A stretch of DNA of 49,187 nt from positions 1 to 49,187 of the forward strand of contig CAZJYI010000081.1 in assembly GCA_964550025.1 (NCBI GenBank), read 5' to 3'. The notes below the pieces were generated by a model. It was given only the letters and a program-made list of their open reading frames with translations. It searched no databases and had not been told where the DNA came from. Both the position numbers and the translations under genes were made by a program. Origin of the DNA: CAZJYI01 sp964550025 (GTDB taxonomy: Bacteria; Verrucomicrobiota; Kiritimatiellia; UBA8416; CAYOBW01). Positions within the stretch are counted from its first letter, which is position 1; every line of letters starts with the position of its first letter. Positions 1 through 7,887 of this stretch are shown piece by piece.

Positions 1-11
1 CCGCCATCACA

Positions 12-39
12 TGATGTCACGGTATGTCACATGACATCA
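12..39. repeat. Inverted repeat upstream of the integrase region
   Basis: TGATGTCA at 12-19 is mirrored by TGACATCA at 32-39, with a further ATGTCAC copy at 24-30 between them. It lies 16 bp before the small excisionase-like reading frame at 56. This could be an operator or a recombinase/excisionase arm site of the integrated element. The role is inferred from position only. Confidence 0.4.
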
Positions 40-55
40 GGTGTCAACAGGAAAA

Positions 56-181
56 ATGCAGAACCGCTGCGTCGGCGGCAAGGTGATCCTGAAGAGGGGC
101 GACCTGGACGCCTTGGTGGCGAGGCTCCCGCCAGGCGACGAGGGACCTGCATGCCAGCAGCCTGACGGGCTACTGGCATGA
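56..181 (+). CDS. Small excisionase/HTH-like fragment
   Basis: A 41-residue reading frame starts at ATG 56 (a GTG at 41 is also in frame) and stops with TGA at 179-181. Its first half, GGKVILKRGDLDALVARL, resembles the end of excisionase-family winged helix-turn-helix domains, where a short beta hairpin is followed by an acidic helix. The usual N-terminal recognition helix is absent, so this is either a truncated relic or a very small regulator of the neighbouring recombinase. The recombinase itself ends in a similar HTH (residues about 280-320), so the fragment could also come from a duplicated copy. The call rests on short similarity seen by eye. Confidence 0.35.
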   Translation: MQNRCVGGKVILKRGDLDALVARLPPGDEGPACQQPDGLLA

Positions 182-260
182 ACAGGCGGCTCGCCCTGCC
201 TGTCATTCCCATGTCGTCGCCAGCGACCCGCTCGACGGCATCGGGCAGCAGACGACCCGG

Positions 261-1232
261 GTGGACAGCGACTACGTGCCGGCAGACCAGATCGCGAAGC
301 TGGCGGACCTCGCGACCCTCGACGAGGGCAGCTTCAGGTCCGTCAGGGACAGGCTGCTCGCCTTCACGCTGTGCTACGACTACGGGCTGAGGATCGGCGA
401 GGCGGCCAGGCTCAGGACGGGCGACGTGCGCGTCAACGACTTCGTCGAGGTCGTCCTGAGGGGCGAGATCCAGAAGGGGCGAGGGAAGCAGCCGGTGCCC
501 CTTCGCAACCTGTTCCCCGAGTCGAGGAAGCTGTTCGACCTCTATCTGAGGCTCCGGCCGGAGGCGGGCTCCGACTCGCTCCTGCTGTCCCTCGCCGGGA
601 AGCCGATGCTGGCGTCGGGCTGCAGGAAGGCCGTGAAGCGGGTCAGCGAGGAACTGGGCATTCTGACGCACGCGGGCAGGACGCCTTCCCCCCACCGCTA
701 TCGCCACAGCCTCGGAACGCTTAACGTCGGGGAGCTCGGCATGCGGCTGTCGCCCTACTACCTGATGAGGAGGTACAGGCACAACGACCTGAAGGTGACG
801 ACCCAGGTCTACGTGGCGAACAACCCCCTGCTGGACGAGGCCCAGCACCTCGCCGTCGTGAACGCCGCGCTGGGGAACGGGCACGCCGCCGATTCCGACC
901 CGAGGCCGAGGGCGATGGCCACGGACATCACGGTGCCAGAGACGGAGGCTATGGCGAGGGTGAGGTCTCTGGGCGTCACCTGGCGGTCGCTGCGGGACCA
1001 CGCCACGGACGAGAAGGCGGCAGTCGATAGGAACGGAAAGCACTTCTACTCCGAAGCGTTCCTTGAGCGGTTGTGCACGGAATGGATCACCAAGAAGGAG
1101 GCCATGCGTCTCATGGGCATCGCCTCCTCGACCGCCTACCACAACCGGGTCAGGAACCACGGGATCGAGACGCTCGTCATCGGACGGGCCAGCCTCGCCA
1201 AGTCGGCGGACGTCGTCCGGTCGTTGCACTGA
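261..1232 (+). CDS. Tyrosine recombinase (integrase) with C-terminal HTH
   Basis: Site-specific recombinase expected to integrate and excise a mobile element. The catalytic set is visible: Arg44 (in GLRIGEAARL), a Lys at 72 or 76, His145 and Arg148 (HRYRH), His174 and the nucleophile Tyr184 (in TQVYV). Residues about 230-323 form an extra tail with a helix-turn-helix (TKKEAMRLMGIASSTAYHNR) similar to excisionase DNA-binding domains. The start used is GTG 261. The same frame is open back to position 93 without an ATG or GTG, so the N-terminal arm-binding domain may be missing or start at a rare codon. About 20 of roughly 35 arginines use AGG, unlike the CGC/CGG-rich genes to the right. The gene ends 23 bp before the 3' end of a tRNA-Arg gene, a classic integration target. 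Confidence 0.85.
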   Translation: MDSDYVPADQIAKLADLATLDEGSFRSVRDRLLAFTLCYDYGLRIGEAARLRTGDVRVNDFVEVVLRGEIQKGRGKQPVPLRNLFPESRKLFDLYLRLRPEAGSDSLLLSLAGKPMLASGCRKAVKRVSEELGILTHAGRTPSPHRYRHSLGTLNVGELGMRLSPYYLMRRYRHNDLKVTTQVYVANNPLLDEAQHLAVVNAALGNGHAADSDPRPRAMATDITVPETEAMARVRSLGVTWRSLRDHATDEKAAVDRNGKHFYSEAFLERLCTEWITKKEAMRLMGIASSTAYHNRVRNHGIETLVIGRASLAKSADVVRSLH

Positions 1233-1255
1233 GTCGGCCGCTCAGCGTTCCCGGG

Positions 1256-1331
1256 TGGCGCGCCCGGCAGGACTCGAACCTGCAATCCTCGGTTCCGAAG
1301 ACCGATGCCATATCCATTAGGCCACGGGCGC
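1256..1331 (-). tRNA. tRNA-Arg (anticodon TCG), CCA encoded
   Basis: Read on the minus strand, the gene starts GCGCCCG (1331-1325), which pairs fully with CGGGCGC (1266-1260). A discriminator G and an encoded CCA (1258-1256) follow. The anticodon arm is TCGGT-CTTCGGA-ACCGA, giving anticodon TCG, which reads CGA (Arg). The T arm has the usual GGTTCGAGTCC loop. The 3' end faces the stop codon of the integrase, so it is the likely attachment site of the element on the left. Confidence 0.95.
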
Positions 1332-1466
1332 ACAAAGGGATTGCGAAATGCGGAACGATGATTGCGGATTGTGCGTACGAGTGCAAGGATAGACGGGGGT
1401 GCGTGAAGGGTACCGGTGAATCGGGCGGCAACCGGCCGTCGAACAAGCGAAAGAAGGGTAGCAGTC

Positions 1467-1961
1467 ATGAAGCGGATTCCTCTCGTTGCCGCGGTTGTAG
1501 TGGGGCTGGGCGTTGTCTCGTCGGGATGGTCGTATGATAGGCAGATGGCCAGGAGCTATGCCGAGCTCTTCGCCCCCGCGACCGGGGCGGGCGTGGGCAA
1601 AGCGTTGCACTTCGTCAAACCGGATGCGTTCGTCGAGGGCATTCTCGCCGGGAAGGACATTGTTGCCATCGACGTCCGGACACCGGCCGAGACGCGCCTC
1701 TACACGGTCACTTTGCCGAACAGCCTCGCGATTCCAGTCGCCCGTGTTTTTCTACCCGCGAACCTCGATCGCATTCCGCAAGACAAACAGGTCGTGATCA
1801 TCTGCAAATCCGGAGCACGCGCCGCCGCGGTCGGGACGGCCCTGCGCCACATCGGCTTCGACAACGTCCATATCCTGAAAGGCGGATTCAAGGCGTTGGT
1901 GGCGTACTACGGCGCCAGGGAAGCGAACCCGGAACCGGGAAGCGGCGGCGACACCAGATAG
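1467..1961 (+). CDS. Exported rhodanese-domain protein
   Basis: A 164-residue single-domain rhodanese-like protein. The start at ATG 1467 is preceded by a purine-rich AAGAAGGGTAG site and opens a clear signal peptide (KR, then a hydrophobic run to about residue 20). The rhodanese fold covers about residues 50-150, with the active-site loop CKSGARA at Cys113 and the typical VAIDVRTPAE segment near 67. Rhodaneses transfer sulfane sulfur or act as sulfur carriers; the exported location suggests periplasmic sulfur chemistry, but the substrate is unknown. It stands alone, just outside the tRNA-Arg attachment site, and is likely the first chromosomal gene to the right of the element. Confidence 0.85.
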   Translation: MKRIPLVAAVVVGLGVVSSGWSYDRQMARSYAELFAPATGAGVGKALHFVKPDAFVEGILAGKDIVAIDVRTPAETRLYTVTLPNSLAIPVARVFLPANLDRIPQDKQVVIICKSGARAAAVGTALRHIGFDNVHILKGGFKALVAYYGAREANPEPGSGGDTR

Positions 1962-2366
1962 GGCCAGGTGCGGGGCGAAGGGGAAACCGCAGAATGATGA
2001 ACACGGAATGGTGAATGTCGAAGTGGGACTGCCGCAGAGAACACAAAGAGCGCATAGAAGAGCGATGCGATGCTATTCCACCCTCCCCCTCACCAATCGT
2101 CCCAGTGACCGCTCAATAGCGATCGGTGCGCTGGAGAGTGCGACTACGATCGGGGACGGTCGTGCTTCCCATCCGTGGGCGTTCCCCTCTTCTTGACACG
2201 ATCTACGGGATGGGAAGGGTTATCCTGTAGATCCTGTTGATCCTGTCCAATACTCCCGCTTGGTTGCGGCTACACTGCGCTGCGCTCTCTACGGTCGCAC
2301 TCCCCTCCCACTTCGACATTCTGCGGTTCAGTGTTCGACATTCGACATTCCCCCTCCCGACAGCGG
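1962..2366. repeat. Gene-free repeat-filled gap
   Basis: No gene is seen. The gap holds pieces of several dispersed repeats. About 1980-2050 is a degenerate GAATGTCGAAG-type stretch followed by GCAGAGAACACAAAGAGCG, which recurs inverted at about 3970-4020. About 2200-2248 holds ATCTACGGGATGG and ATCCTGTAGATCCTGTTGATC, which recur at 24869-24975 and 25447-25473. About 2311-2347 holds ACTTCGACATTC-type units with near 7-nt spacing. Confidence 0.6.
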
Positions 2367-3482
2367 TCACGCCCCCGCGAAGATAGCGTCGAGAAGGGTG
2401 TGGACGTCGGCTTCGGTCACCGGGCGGGGGTTGGCGGCGGTGGAACCGGAGGCGAGGGTTTCGCGGACGATGCCCTCGCGGTCGATGATCTCCGCACCGG
2501 CGAAGGGGGAGACGATGCCCATGCCGGCGATCATCTCGTCCGTGCGGTCGAGAACGTCCTTGCCCAGCAACTCGCCCACCTTTGCCAGTTTCTCACCGGC
2601 GGCTTCGCGGTTGAAGGCCAGCGCGTGCGGCAGACAGACGCCGCACACCAGGCCGTGTGGCTGGTGGTAGCGCGCCCCCAGCGGATGTGCCAGGCCGTGC
2701 ACGACGCCCAACCGGGCGTTCGACAACGCCATCCCGGCCAGGTAGCTGCCCTGCAGGAGGTCCGCGACGGGATTGCCCTTGGCCCCGCCGTACACGGCTT
2801 CCAGGCTGCCGGCAATCAGGCCGATGGCCTTGAACGCGCACTCGTCGGTGAGCCATGTCGCGTTGACGCTGATGTACGACTCGATGGCCTGTACGAACGC
2901 GTCGAGCCCGGAGGCGGCAATGATCGGCGGCGGGCAGTCTTCGAGGAGCTCGGGGTCGAGAATCACGGCGCGTGCCATGAAGGTCGGGTGGCGAATGGAC
3001 CGCTTCAATCCCGTGGCCGCGTTCGTGAACACGGCGACGATCGTCGATTCCGACCCGGTGCCCGCGGTCGTCGGCACGGCGATGAACGGCGTGCGCGTCG
3101 GCTCGATCGGTTCGCCATCCTGGTAAGCCTGTGCGGGCAGCGGCGCTTCGATCAGGCCGGTGCAGGCCTTGGCGAGGTCCATGACGCTGCCCCCGCCGAC
3201 GCCGGCAATCCAAAGCGCGCCGTGAGCGCGTGCGAACGACAGTAACTCTTCGAGCTGGTCGAGCGTCGGCTCGCCCCCGGGGTGGCGCCACGGCAGGACT
3301 TCGCGCCTGGCGGCGGCGTCGCCAAGGATGGCGGCGAGCTTGCCGCTCCGTTCCAGTGAACGGCCGTGTACGAGCACACCGCGCTTGCCGAAAACGGCGC
3401 ACTCGGCGAGGAGACCACGGGCGGCTCCCCGCCCGGAGAGCGTCCGCGGGGGCAGAGTCAGGGTGGCGGGGAGTGTGTTCAC
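2367..3482 (-). CDS. Iron-type (group III) alcohol dehydrogenase
   Basis: A 371-residue NAD(P)-dependent dehydrogenase of the metal-containing family that includes FucO and YqhD. The nucleotide-binding GGGSVMD lies at residues 97-102 and TTAGTGSE at 138-145. Metal ligands by family alignment would be Asp194, His262 and His276 (HGLAHPLGARYHQPHG, 262-277). The position normally held by the second ligand His is Gln198 (LDAFVQAIE), a variation I associate with one branch of the family. The start is GTG 3482, immediately after the stop of the upstream cupin gene, so the two are co-transcribed. The substrate is unknown; the cupin partner suggests a small aldehyde, ketone or hydroxy acid pathway. 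Confidence 0.85.
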   Translation of the reverse strand: MNTLPATLTLPPRTLSGRGAARGLLAECAVFGKRGVLVHGRSLERSGKLAAILGDAAARREVLPWRHPGGEPTLDQLEELLSFARAHGALWIAGVGGGSVMDLAKACTGLIEAPLPAQAYQDGEPIEPTRTPFIAVPTTAGTGSESTIVAVFTNAATGLKRSIRHPTFMARAVILDPELLEDCPPPIIAASGLDAFVQAIESYISVNATWLTDECAFKAIGLIAGSLEAVYGGAKGNPVADLLQGSYLAGMALSNARLGVVHGLAHPLGARYHQPHGLVCGVCLPHALAFNREAAGEKLAKVGELLGKDVLDRTDEMIAGMGIVSPFAGAEIIDREGIVRETLASGSTAANPRPVTEADVHTLLDAIFAGA

Positions 3483-3483
3483 A

Positions 3484-3831
3484 TTAGTAGCACATGATCA
3501 TGGCGACGATTTCGAGGTCTTCGTCCCCGTCGTTATGGATGGCGTGCGACTCGCCTTTTCCGGTCAACACGGCATCGCCCGCGTTGACGCGCTCCAGGGT
3601 GTTGCCGTCGTCGAGGACGCCGGTTCCTTTGATGATCAGGTAGACTTCGTCCTCGGTCACATGCTCATGGGCGCCGATCCCGGACCCGGGCGGAAGCGTC
3701 AGTTTTGCGCAAAGCCTTGAGTGGGCCGTGAACTCCTCCTTGGTGAAGTAGTGTTGGATGGTCACGGAGCCCGCCCCGCCCCGCATGTTGTCGCGCGTCT
3801 CGGATTTGTAGTTCGCGGGATGCCTGATCAT
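3484..3831 (-). CDS. Small cupin-domain protein
   Basis: A 115-residue single cupin_2 protein. The two cupin motifs are visible as PPGSGIGAHEHVTEDEVYLI (about residues 47-66, His/Glu metal ligands) and GDAVLTGKGESHAIHNDGDE (about 84-103). Such proteins bind a divalent metal and act as isomerases, sugar-binding sensors or accessory enzymes. It is first in a two-gene operon with the iron-type alcohol dehydrogenase, and the genes are 1 bp apart. The start at ATG 3831 is preceded by AGGAGGAAG, a strong ribosome site. The exact reaction cannot be told. Confidence 0.8.
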   Translation of the reverse strand: MIRHPANYKSETRDNMRGGAGSVTIQHYFTKEEFTAHSRLCAKLTLPPGSGIGAHEHVTEDEVYLIIKGTGVLDDGNTLERVNAGDAVLTGKGESHAIHNDGDEDLEIVAMIMCY

Positions 3832-3849
3832 GGTCTTCCTCCTTCGCAG

Positions 3850-4060
3850 TCTGGTCAGACGGGAAATGTCGAATACTGAACGCTGAACCGCGGAATGTCG
3901 AAGTGAGAGTCTGAGCCTCGGAAGGCACAGATCCGGAAGTGAGGGAACGCCACGCGAGTCTCACGTTCCATGTGCTCTTTGCGTTCTTTGCGGCAGATTC
4001 TCTCCCACTTCGAAATTCAACATTCGTTATTCAGGATTCGACATTCAGGATTCCGCGGTT
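3850..4060. repeat. Inverted, period-7 intergenic repeat
   Basis: Two oppositely oriented arms flank a GCTCTTTGCGTTCTTTGCGG core. The right arm (4007-4055) is seven uninterrupted 7-nt units: ACTTCGA, AATTCAA, CATTCGT, TATTCAG, GATTCGA, CATTCAG, GATTCCG. The left arm (about 3868-3914) is a degenerate reverse-complement version. The stop codon and last codons of serS (4045-4055) lie inside the right arm. Confidence 0.75.
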
Positions 4061-5331
4061 TCTACCCCAATCCTCTCCACGCCGCCCATGTACGGCACGA
4101 TGGCCTCGGGCAGGACGATACTGCCGTCGGCCTGCTGACCGTTCTCGATAATGGCCACCATGAGCCGCGGCAGTGCTACGCCGGAGCCGTTCAGCGTGTG
4201 GACGAAACGTGTCTTGCCGTCGGCATCCTTGTACCGGATCCCGGCGCGTCGTGCCTGGAAGTCTTCGAAGTTGCTGCAGGACGACACTTCCAGCCAGTCC
4301 TGCTGGCCGGGCGCCCAGAGCTCGATGTCGTAGCACTTCGCCGCGGCGAAACTGATGTCCCCCGTGCAGAGCTCGAGTATGCGGTAGTGGAGCCCCAGCC
4401 GTTGCAGCACGTCCTCCGCGTTGGCCAGAAGGGACTCGAGCTCGTCGTAGGACGTCGCCGGTTCCACGAACTTGACCATTTCCACCTTGTCAAACTGGTG
4501 AACGCGAATCATGCCGCGGGTTTCCTTGCCGGCCGCACCGGCTTCGCGGCGGAAGCAGGCGGAGTAGGCCGTCAAGTATACCGGCAGGGGCTCCTTGATG
4601 ATCTCCTGCATCAGGTAGTTGGTCACGGGGACCTCTGCCGTCGGAATGAGCCAGAGGTCGTCGGACGGCACGTGGTACATGTCCTCGGCCATCTTCGGAA
4701 GTTGTCCCGTACCGGTCATGGCCTTCGAGTTGACCAGGACGGGCGGCCAGATCTCCTTGTAGCCGTGCTCCTGCACGTGCAGGTCCAGCATGAACTGGAT
4801 CAAGGCACGCTGCAGCCGGGACCCCAGCCCCACCAGTACGGGGAATCCCGGGGCGGCCATGCGCGTGGCGCGCTGGAAATCAATGATCCCGAGCTGCTCG
4901 CCCAGCTCGGTGTGTGTTTTGGGCGTGAAGTCAAAGGTGCGTTTGACGCCCCATTCCCGCACGGGGCGGTTTGCCGTCTCGTCGGTCCCTACGGGGGTCG
5001 TCGGACAGGGCACGTTGGGGATGGCGAGAACAACTTCCCGGAGTTGCGTTTCGATGTCGCGCACGCTCTCGTCGAGGGCGGCGATTCGTTCGCCCACCTC
5101 GCGCATCGCCGCCTGCAGATCCGTTGTGTCCTCGCCTTGCCGTTTGAGGGCGCCGATCTGCTTCGAGCTGGCATTGCGTTTGGCCTTCATCTGCTCGACT
5201 TCGGTCAGCAGCCCGCGGCGCCGGCGGTCAAGTTCGAGGACCCGGTCCAGCCCGGAGGCATCAGCCCCACGGGATTGTATCCCGGCACGAACCGCATCGG
5301 CATCCTCCCTGATTCTCTTGATATCCAGCAT
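4045..5331 (-). CDS. serS: Seryl-tRNA synthetase
   Basis: A 428-residue class II synthetase that charges tRNA-Ser with serine. The N-terminal coiled-coil arm that grips the long variable arm of tRNA-Ser spans about residues 28-108. The class II core has motif 2 with FRREAGAAGKETRGMIRVHQ and motif 3 with NGSGVALPRLMVAIIENGQ near the C terminus; the PTAEVPVTN segment that contacts serine is present. Length is normal for the family. The start is ATG 5331 (MLDIKRIRED, the usual opening). The last three codons and the TGA stop sit inside a period-7 repeat, so the extreme C terminus was probably replaced by repeat sequence. No T-box leader is seen upstream. Confidence 0.98.
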   Translation of the reverse strand: MLDIKRIREDADAVRAGIQSRGADASGLDRVLELDRRRRGLLTEVEQMKAKRNASSKQIGALKRQGEDTTDLQAAMREVGERIAALDESVRDIETQLREVVLAIPNVPCPTTPVGTDETANRPVREWGVKRTFDFTPKTHTELGEQLGIIDFQRATRMAAPGFPVLVGLGSRLQRALIQFMLDLHVQEHGYKEIWPPVLVNSKAMTGTGQLPKMAEDMYHVPSDDLWLIPTAEVPVTNYLMQEIIKEPLPVYLTAYSACFRREAGAAGKETRGMIRVHQFDKVEMVKFVEPATSYDELESLLANAEDVLQRLGLHYRILELCTGDISFAAAKCYDIELWAPGQQDWLEVSSCSNFEDFQARRAGIRYKDADGKTRFVHTLNGSGVALPRLMVAIIENGQQADGSIVLPEAIVPYMGGVERIGVETAES

Positions 5332-5425
5332 GGCATCTCCCCGGATTGGATTCGGTCAGCATCGTACTCCGCGCCGGAGCGCGGTCAAGTTTGAAAGCGC
5401 GGTGTCGCCCGCGATCGGCCATCAG

Positions 5426-5495
5426 GGACCAGTGACCCGCTATCAGTGTTCAGAGGGTGCGGACCGATCACTGATCACTGATGACTGATCACTTC
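5426..5495. repeat. Heptad repeat upstream of serS
   Basis: About ten consecutive 7-nt units from GGACCAG through TGACCCG, CTATCAG, TGTTCAG, AGGGTGC, GGACCGA, TCACTGA (twice), TGACTGA and TCACTTC. The period is kept while units drift. It fills the space between serS and the downstream end of the exported protein gene at 5517. Confidence 0.75.
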
Positions 5496-5516
5496 ATTGA
5501 CGGGGGACATTTTCGC

Positions 5517-6089
5517 TCAGCGCTTCGAACCCGGTTCGTCCTCGACGACAATGGTCAGGTCGTCAACGACGTAGGACTGGCCCTTGACGACGTTGGCCAC
5601 GACGGTCTTCTGGCCGGTCTTGGTGTCGGTGAGGGTCACGCGCAGCGCCGTTGTTGCCGACGGCTTCTTTCCCGGTTCGGGTTTGATCTCACGGACGAAG
5701 ATGACCTTTGACGCGAAGAACGCGTGTTCCTGCTCGTCACCCGTTTGCCTTTGGCCGTGAAAGGTGAATACCTTGCGTCCCCTTGCCTCCAGCAGTGTCT
5801 TGAACACGCTCGACCCGTGTTCGCAGTACATGGATGCGAATTCGAAGCCGGTCTCAGGGTCTTTGATGGTGAACCGGCTGTAGGCATCGCCGTCCAGGTA
5901 TCTTTCCATATCCCTGAGGCCGCGCTCGGCATCGAACTCGCCCGTTACGGAGATCGGTGTGTTGTGCCGCACGGATCCCAGCGCGGCTCGCAGGTACTGC
6001 GGCGAGTACTCCTTGCGGAACTGCGCCATCGCCGACGTCGAGAATACGAGGGCCAGGCAGCCCAGCGAGAGCAATCCGGATATTCTCAT
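5517..6089 (-). CDS. Exported protein of unknown function
   Basis: A 190-residue secreted protein. The start at ATG 6089 is supported by an AAGGAGGACACA ribosome site and a signal peptide (MRISGLLSLGCLALVFSTSAMA) with an AMA-Q cleavage site near residue 22. The mature part has no motif I can name. It contains FDAERGLRDMERYLDG and a lysine/threonine-rich beta-like C terminus (VTLTDTKTGQKTVVANVVKG). The reading frame is open far upstream of this start, but that extension lies over the opposite-strand gene at 6267 and is a shadow. It is divergent from that gene with about 177 bp between starts. Confidence 0.75.
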   Translation of the reverse strand: MRISGLLSLGCLALVFSTSAMAQFRKEYSPQYLRAALGSVRHNTPISVTGEFDAERGLRDMERYLDGDAYSRFTIKDPETGFEFASMYCEHGSSVFKTLLEARGRKVFTFHGQRQTGDEQEHAFFASKVIFVREIKPEPGKKPSATTALRVTLTDTKTGQKTVVANVVKGQSYVVDDLTIVVEDEPGSKR

Positions 6090-6266
6090 TGTGTCCTCCT
6101 TGCCGGGACTGTATCCCCAGTTTGGATATAGTATAGGCAGGAAACGCCGCGCTGTCCATATCCCTGACAGCGCGCTTGCCGAGCGCACGCTTCTGAGGTA
6201 TATGAAGCATCTCCGCAAGAGCCGGGCGCTAAGAAGAGCGCCGGTTTGTCCGTAACCAGGGTGACA

Positions 6267-7733
6267 ATGAAAACGAAGATCTTCCTGCCGATTCTCCTTC
6301 TCTCGCCGATGGCGTGCCTGGTGCGCGGGCAGAACGACGCACCGGACGCTGAGCGCCGTGAACAGAACAAGGCGCACGTTGAAACCGTGTACCAGGCGAA
6401 CAAGGCCAGGCATGCGGGAAACAGCGACGTACTCGTCAGGAAGGCGCTGGTGGCCGACCGCAAGGCAAAACGCGTGACCGTCCTTGGCGAGGCCACCGGC
6501 CTGGCCGGCAGTGGCGTGGCCGAGTTCTTCATCATCGGCGAACAGAGCGGCCATGGCTACGAGGCCGTTACCGTGTCGTTTGCCTCCGCGGCGGACATCG
6601 TCGACGGGCTGGTCTTCATCGGCATGGCGCGCGGCCGGCCGGTCGATTCCGAAAAGCTGCGTCTCTGGCCCAAAGGCGAGAGGGTCCTGGTCTCGGTGGC
6701 CCCACGCAGGAACGGCAAGACCGCTTCGTTCATACGCCTGGAGGAACTGATGCTGGACGGCCGCACCAAGAAGCCGCTTGAGGAAACGGGACTCGTGTTC
6801 GTCGGTTCGTACGATCTGCCCTCGACCGGCCTGACCGTGCGCCGGATCGCGGCGGACGCGCTCGAACCGAGGTCGATCGCCTCGAACTACAACGAGCCCG
6901 GCACGGTCTTCGATGTGCCCCGGCGCGCGCCGCAGGGCGACGTCTACGACAGCCAGTTCATGAATCCGGCGCATGTCTTTGAACCGGGGACGCTGCTCGA
7001 GATCGCCTTTGAGCCGGAGCACAAGGACGGCCGTCGGCGCGTAGCGGACCTGTTGGTGAAGGCGCTGTCGCGTGAAGGGGTATCTTCCGATGCGCTTGGC
7101 GGGTTGCTGTTCGAAGTGTCGTCGCCGAACGGCGGACCGTTGTTTGGCAAGGCGCAAGGTGCGACAAACTGCACCTTGAACGCGCTCCTTGCGGGATTCA
7201 CTGAGCTGGCCGAGAGCGGAAGAGACCCTTTCGTGAGACTGGAGATTGCTCCCGCACTGTGCCTGGGCGGTGTTGCCCAACTCTGCGCGCTGCTGTCGTC
7301 CATCGAGGGTACGCACGGGATTCGCGTTGAACCGCCCCCCGAGGGACACCCGTACTATCTCGCCTTCGCTCCGGACGAACGGTTTCGCGATCGTCACAAA
7401 CGCATCACACAGCCCTGGGAGCTTCATCTACCGCTGAAAGAGGGACGCATTGCCGCCAGGCTCACGCAGATAGAACAGGTCTGGCAGGACGGTTCCATCG
7501 AACCCGATCTGAAGATCAAGAGCTTCCACCTCCCGGAACCGGGCGATCTGCGGAAGGAGCTCGATCGCAGGGGACCGGGATTGCCGGTCATCCTGGTGTT
7601 CGTCCACCCGTCCGTCACCTACGGGCAGCTTCTCGCCTATCTCACCCCCGTGCTCGACACGCACGGCGTGATTCACGTGTACATGGAGCGGCCGGTCACG
7701 GGTGATCAGTCATCAGTTACCAGTGATCAGTGA
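6267..7733 (+). CDS. Exported YdjY-domain-like protein with repeat-encoded tail
   Basis: A 488-residue protein with an N-terminal signal segment (MKTKIFLPILLLSPMACLVRG). Residues about 60-180 resemble the YdjY domain common in Planctomycetes: GYEAVTVSFASAADIVDGL, a long basic beta region, then the closing LVFVGSY. The middle holds a NEPGTVFDVPRRAPQ segment. The C-terminal part (LPVILVFVHPSVTYGQLLAYL) looks like an ExbD/TolR-type periplasmic fold, but this is tentative. The final ten codons (VTSDQ region, 7703-7733) are written in a 7-nt repeat that continues past the stop, so the natural C terminus was probably overwritten. The start at ATG 6267 was chosen over 6246 because it opens the signal peptide. 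Confidence 0.7.
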   Translation: MKTKIFLPILLLSPMACLVRGQNDAPDAERREQNKAHVETVYQANKARHAGNSDVLVRKALVADRKAKRVTVLGEATGLAGSGVAEFFIIGEQSGHGYEAVTVSFASAADIVDGLVFIGMARGRPVDSEKLRLWPKGERVLVSVAPRRNGKTASFIRLEELMLDGRTKKPLEETGLVFVGSYDLPSTGLTVRRIAADALEPRSIASNYNEPGTVFDVPRRAPQGDVYDSQFMNPAHVFEPGTLLEIAFEPEHKDGRRRVADLLVKALSREGVSSDALGGLLFEVSSPNGGPLFGKAQGATNCTLNALLAGFTELAESGRDPFVRLEIAPALCLGGVAQLCALLSSIEGTHGIRVEPPPEGHPYYLAFAPDERFRDRHKRITQPWELHLPLKEGRIAARLTQIEQVWQDGSIEPDLKIKSFHLPEPGDLRKELDRRGPGLPVILVFVHPSVTYGQLLAYLTPVLDTHGVIHVYMERPVTGDQSSVTSDQ

Positions 7734-7828
7734 GCAGTGATCAGTGAGCAGAGGGCAGGGGGCAGTCGTCGGTGGCCGGTGATCAGTAGTCTGTCACTCG
7801 TTATTGGTTATTCATTATTCGTTACCAG
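7703..7828. repeat. 18-unit heptad array
   Basis: Eighteen consecutive 7-nt units run without a slip: TGATCAG, TCATCAG, TTACCAG, TGATCAG, TGAGCAG, TGATCAG, TGAGCAG and so on to TTACCAG. The first 31 bases encode the end of the YdjY-like protein. Resembles in style the short tandemly repeated heptanucleotides described in heterocystous cyanobacteria. Confidence 0.85.
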
Positions 7829-7857
7829 GTGTGGCTGATTCTTCACCACTGGTAACG
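7820..7857. terminator. Hairpin between convergent genes
   Basis: CGTTACCAG (7820-7828) pairs perfectly with CTGGTAACG (7849-7857). It lies between the convergent ends of the YdjY-like gene (7733) and mutL (7888). There is no strong U-run on either side, so a terminator role is possible but not proven. The left arm is the last unit of the heptad array. Confidence 0.4.
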
Positions 7858-7887
7858 AGTAACTGATAACCGGTTACGGCTCCCCGA

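Noticed and set aside
27..1229. Long minus-strand open frame (400 codons) opposite the integrase
   Set aside because: It mirrors the integrase codon by codon, is rich in Arg, Pro and Val as expected for a GC-rich shadow, and has no recognisable domain.
5517..7427. Minus-strand frame extending the exported protein to 636 residues
   Set aside because: Everything upstream of 6089 overlaps the YdjY-like gene on the other strand; the signal peptide and ribosome site mark the real start at 6089.
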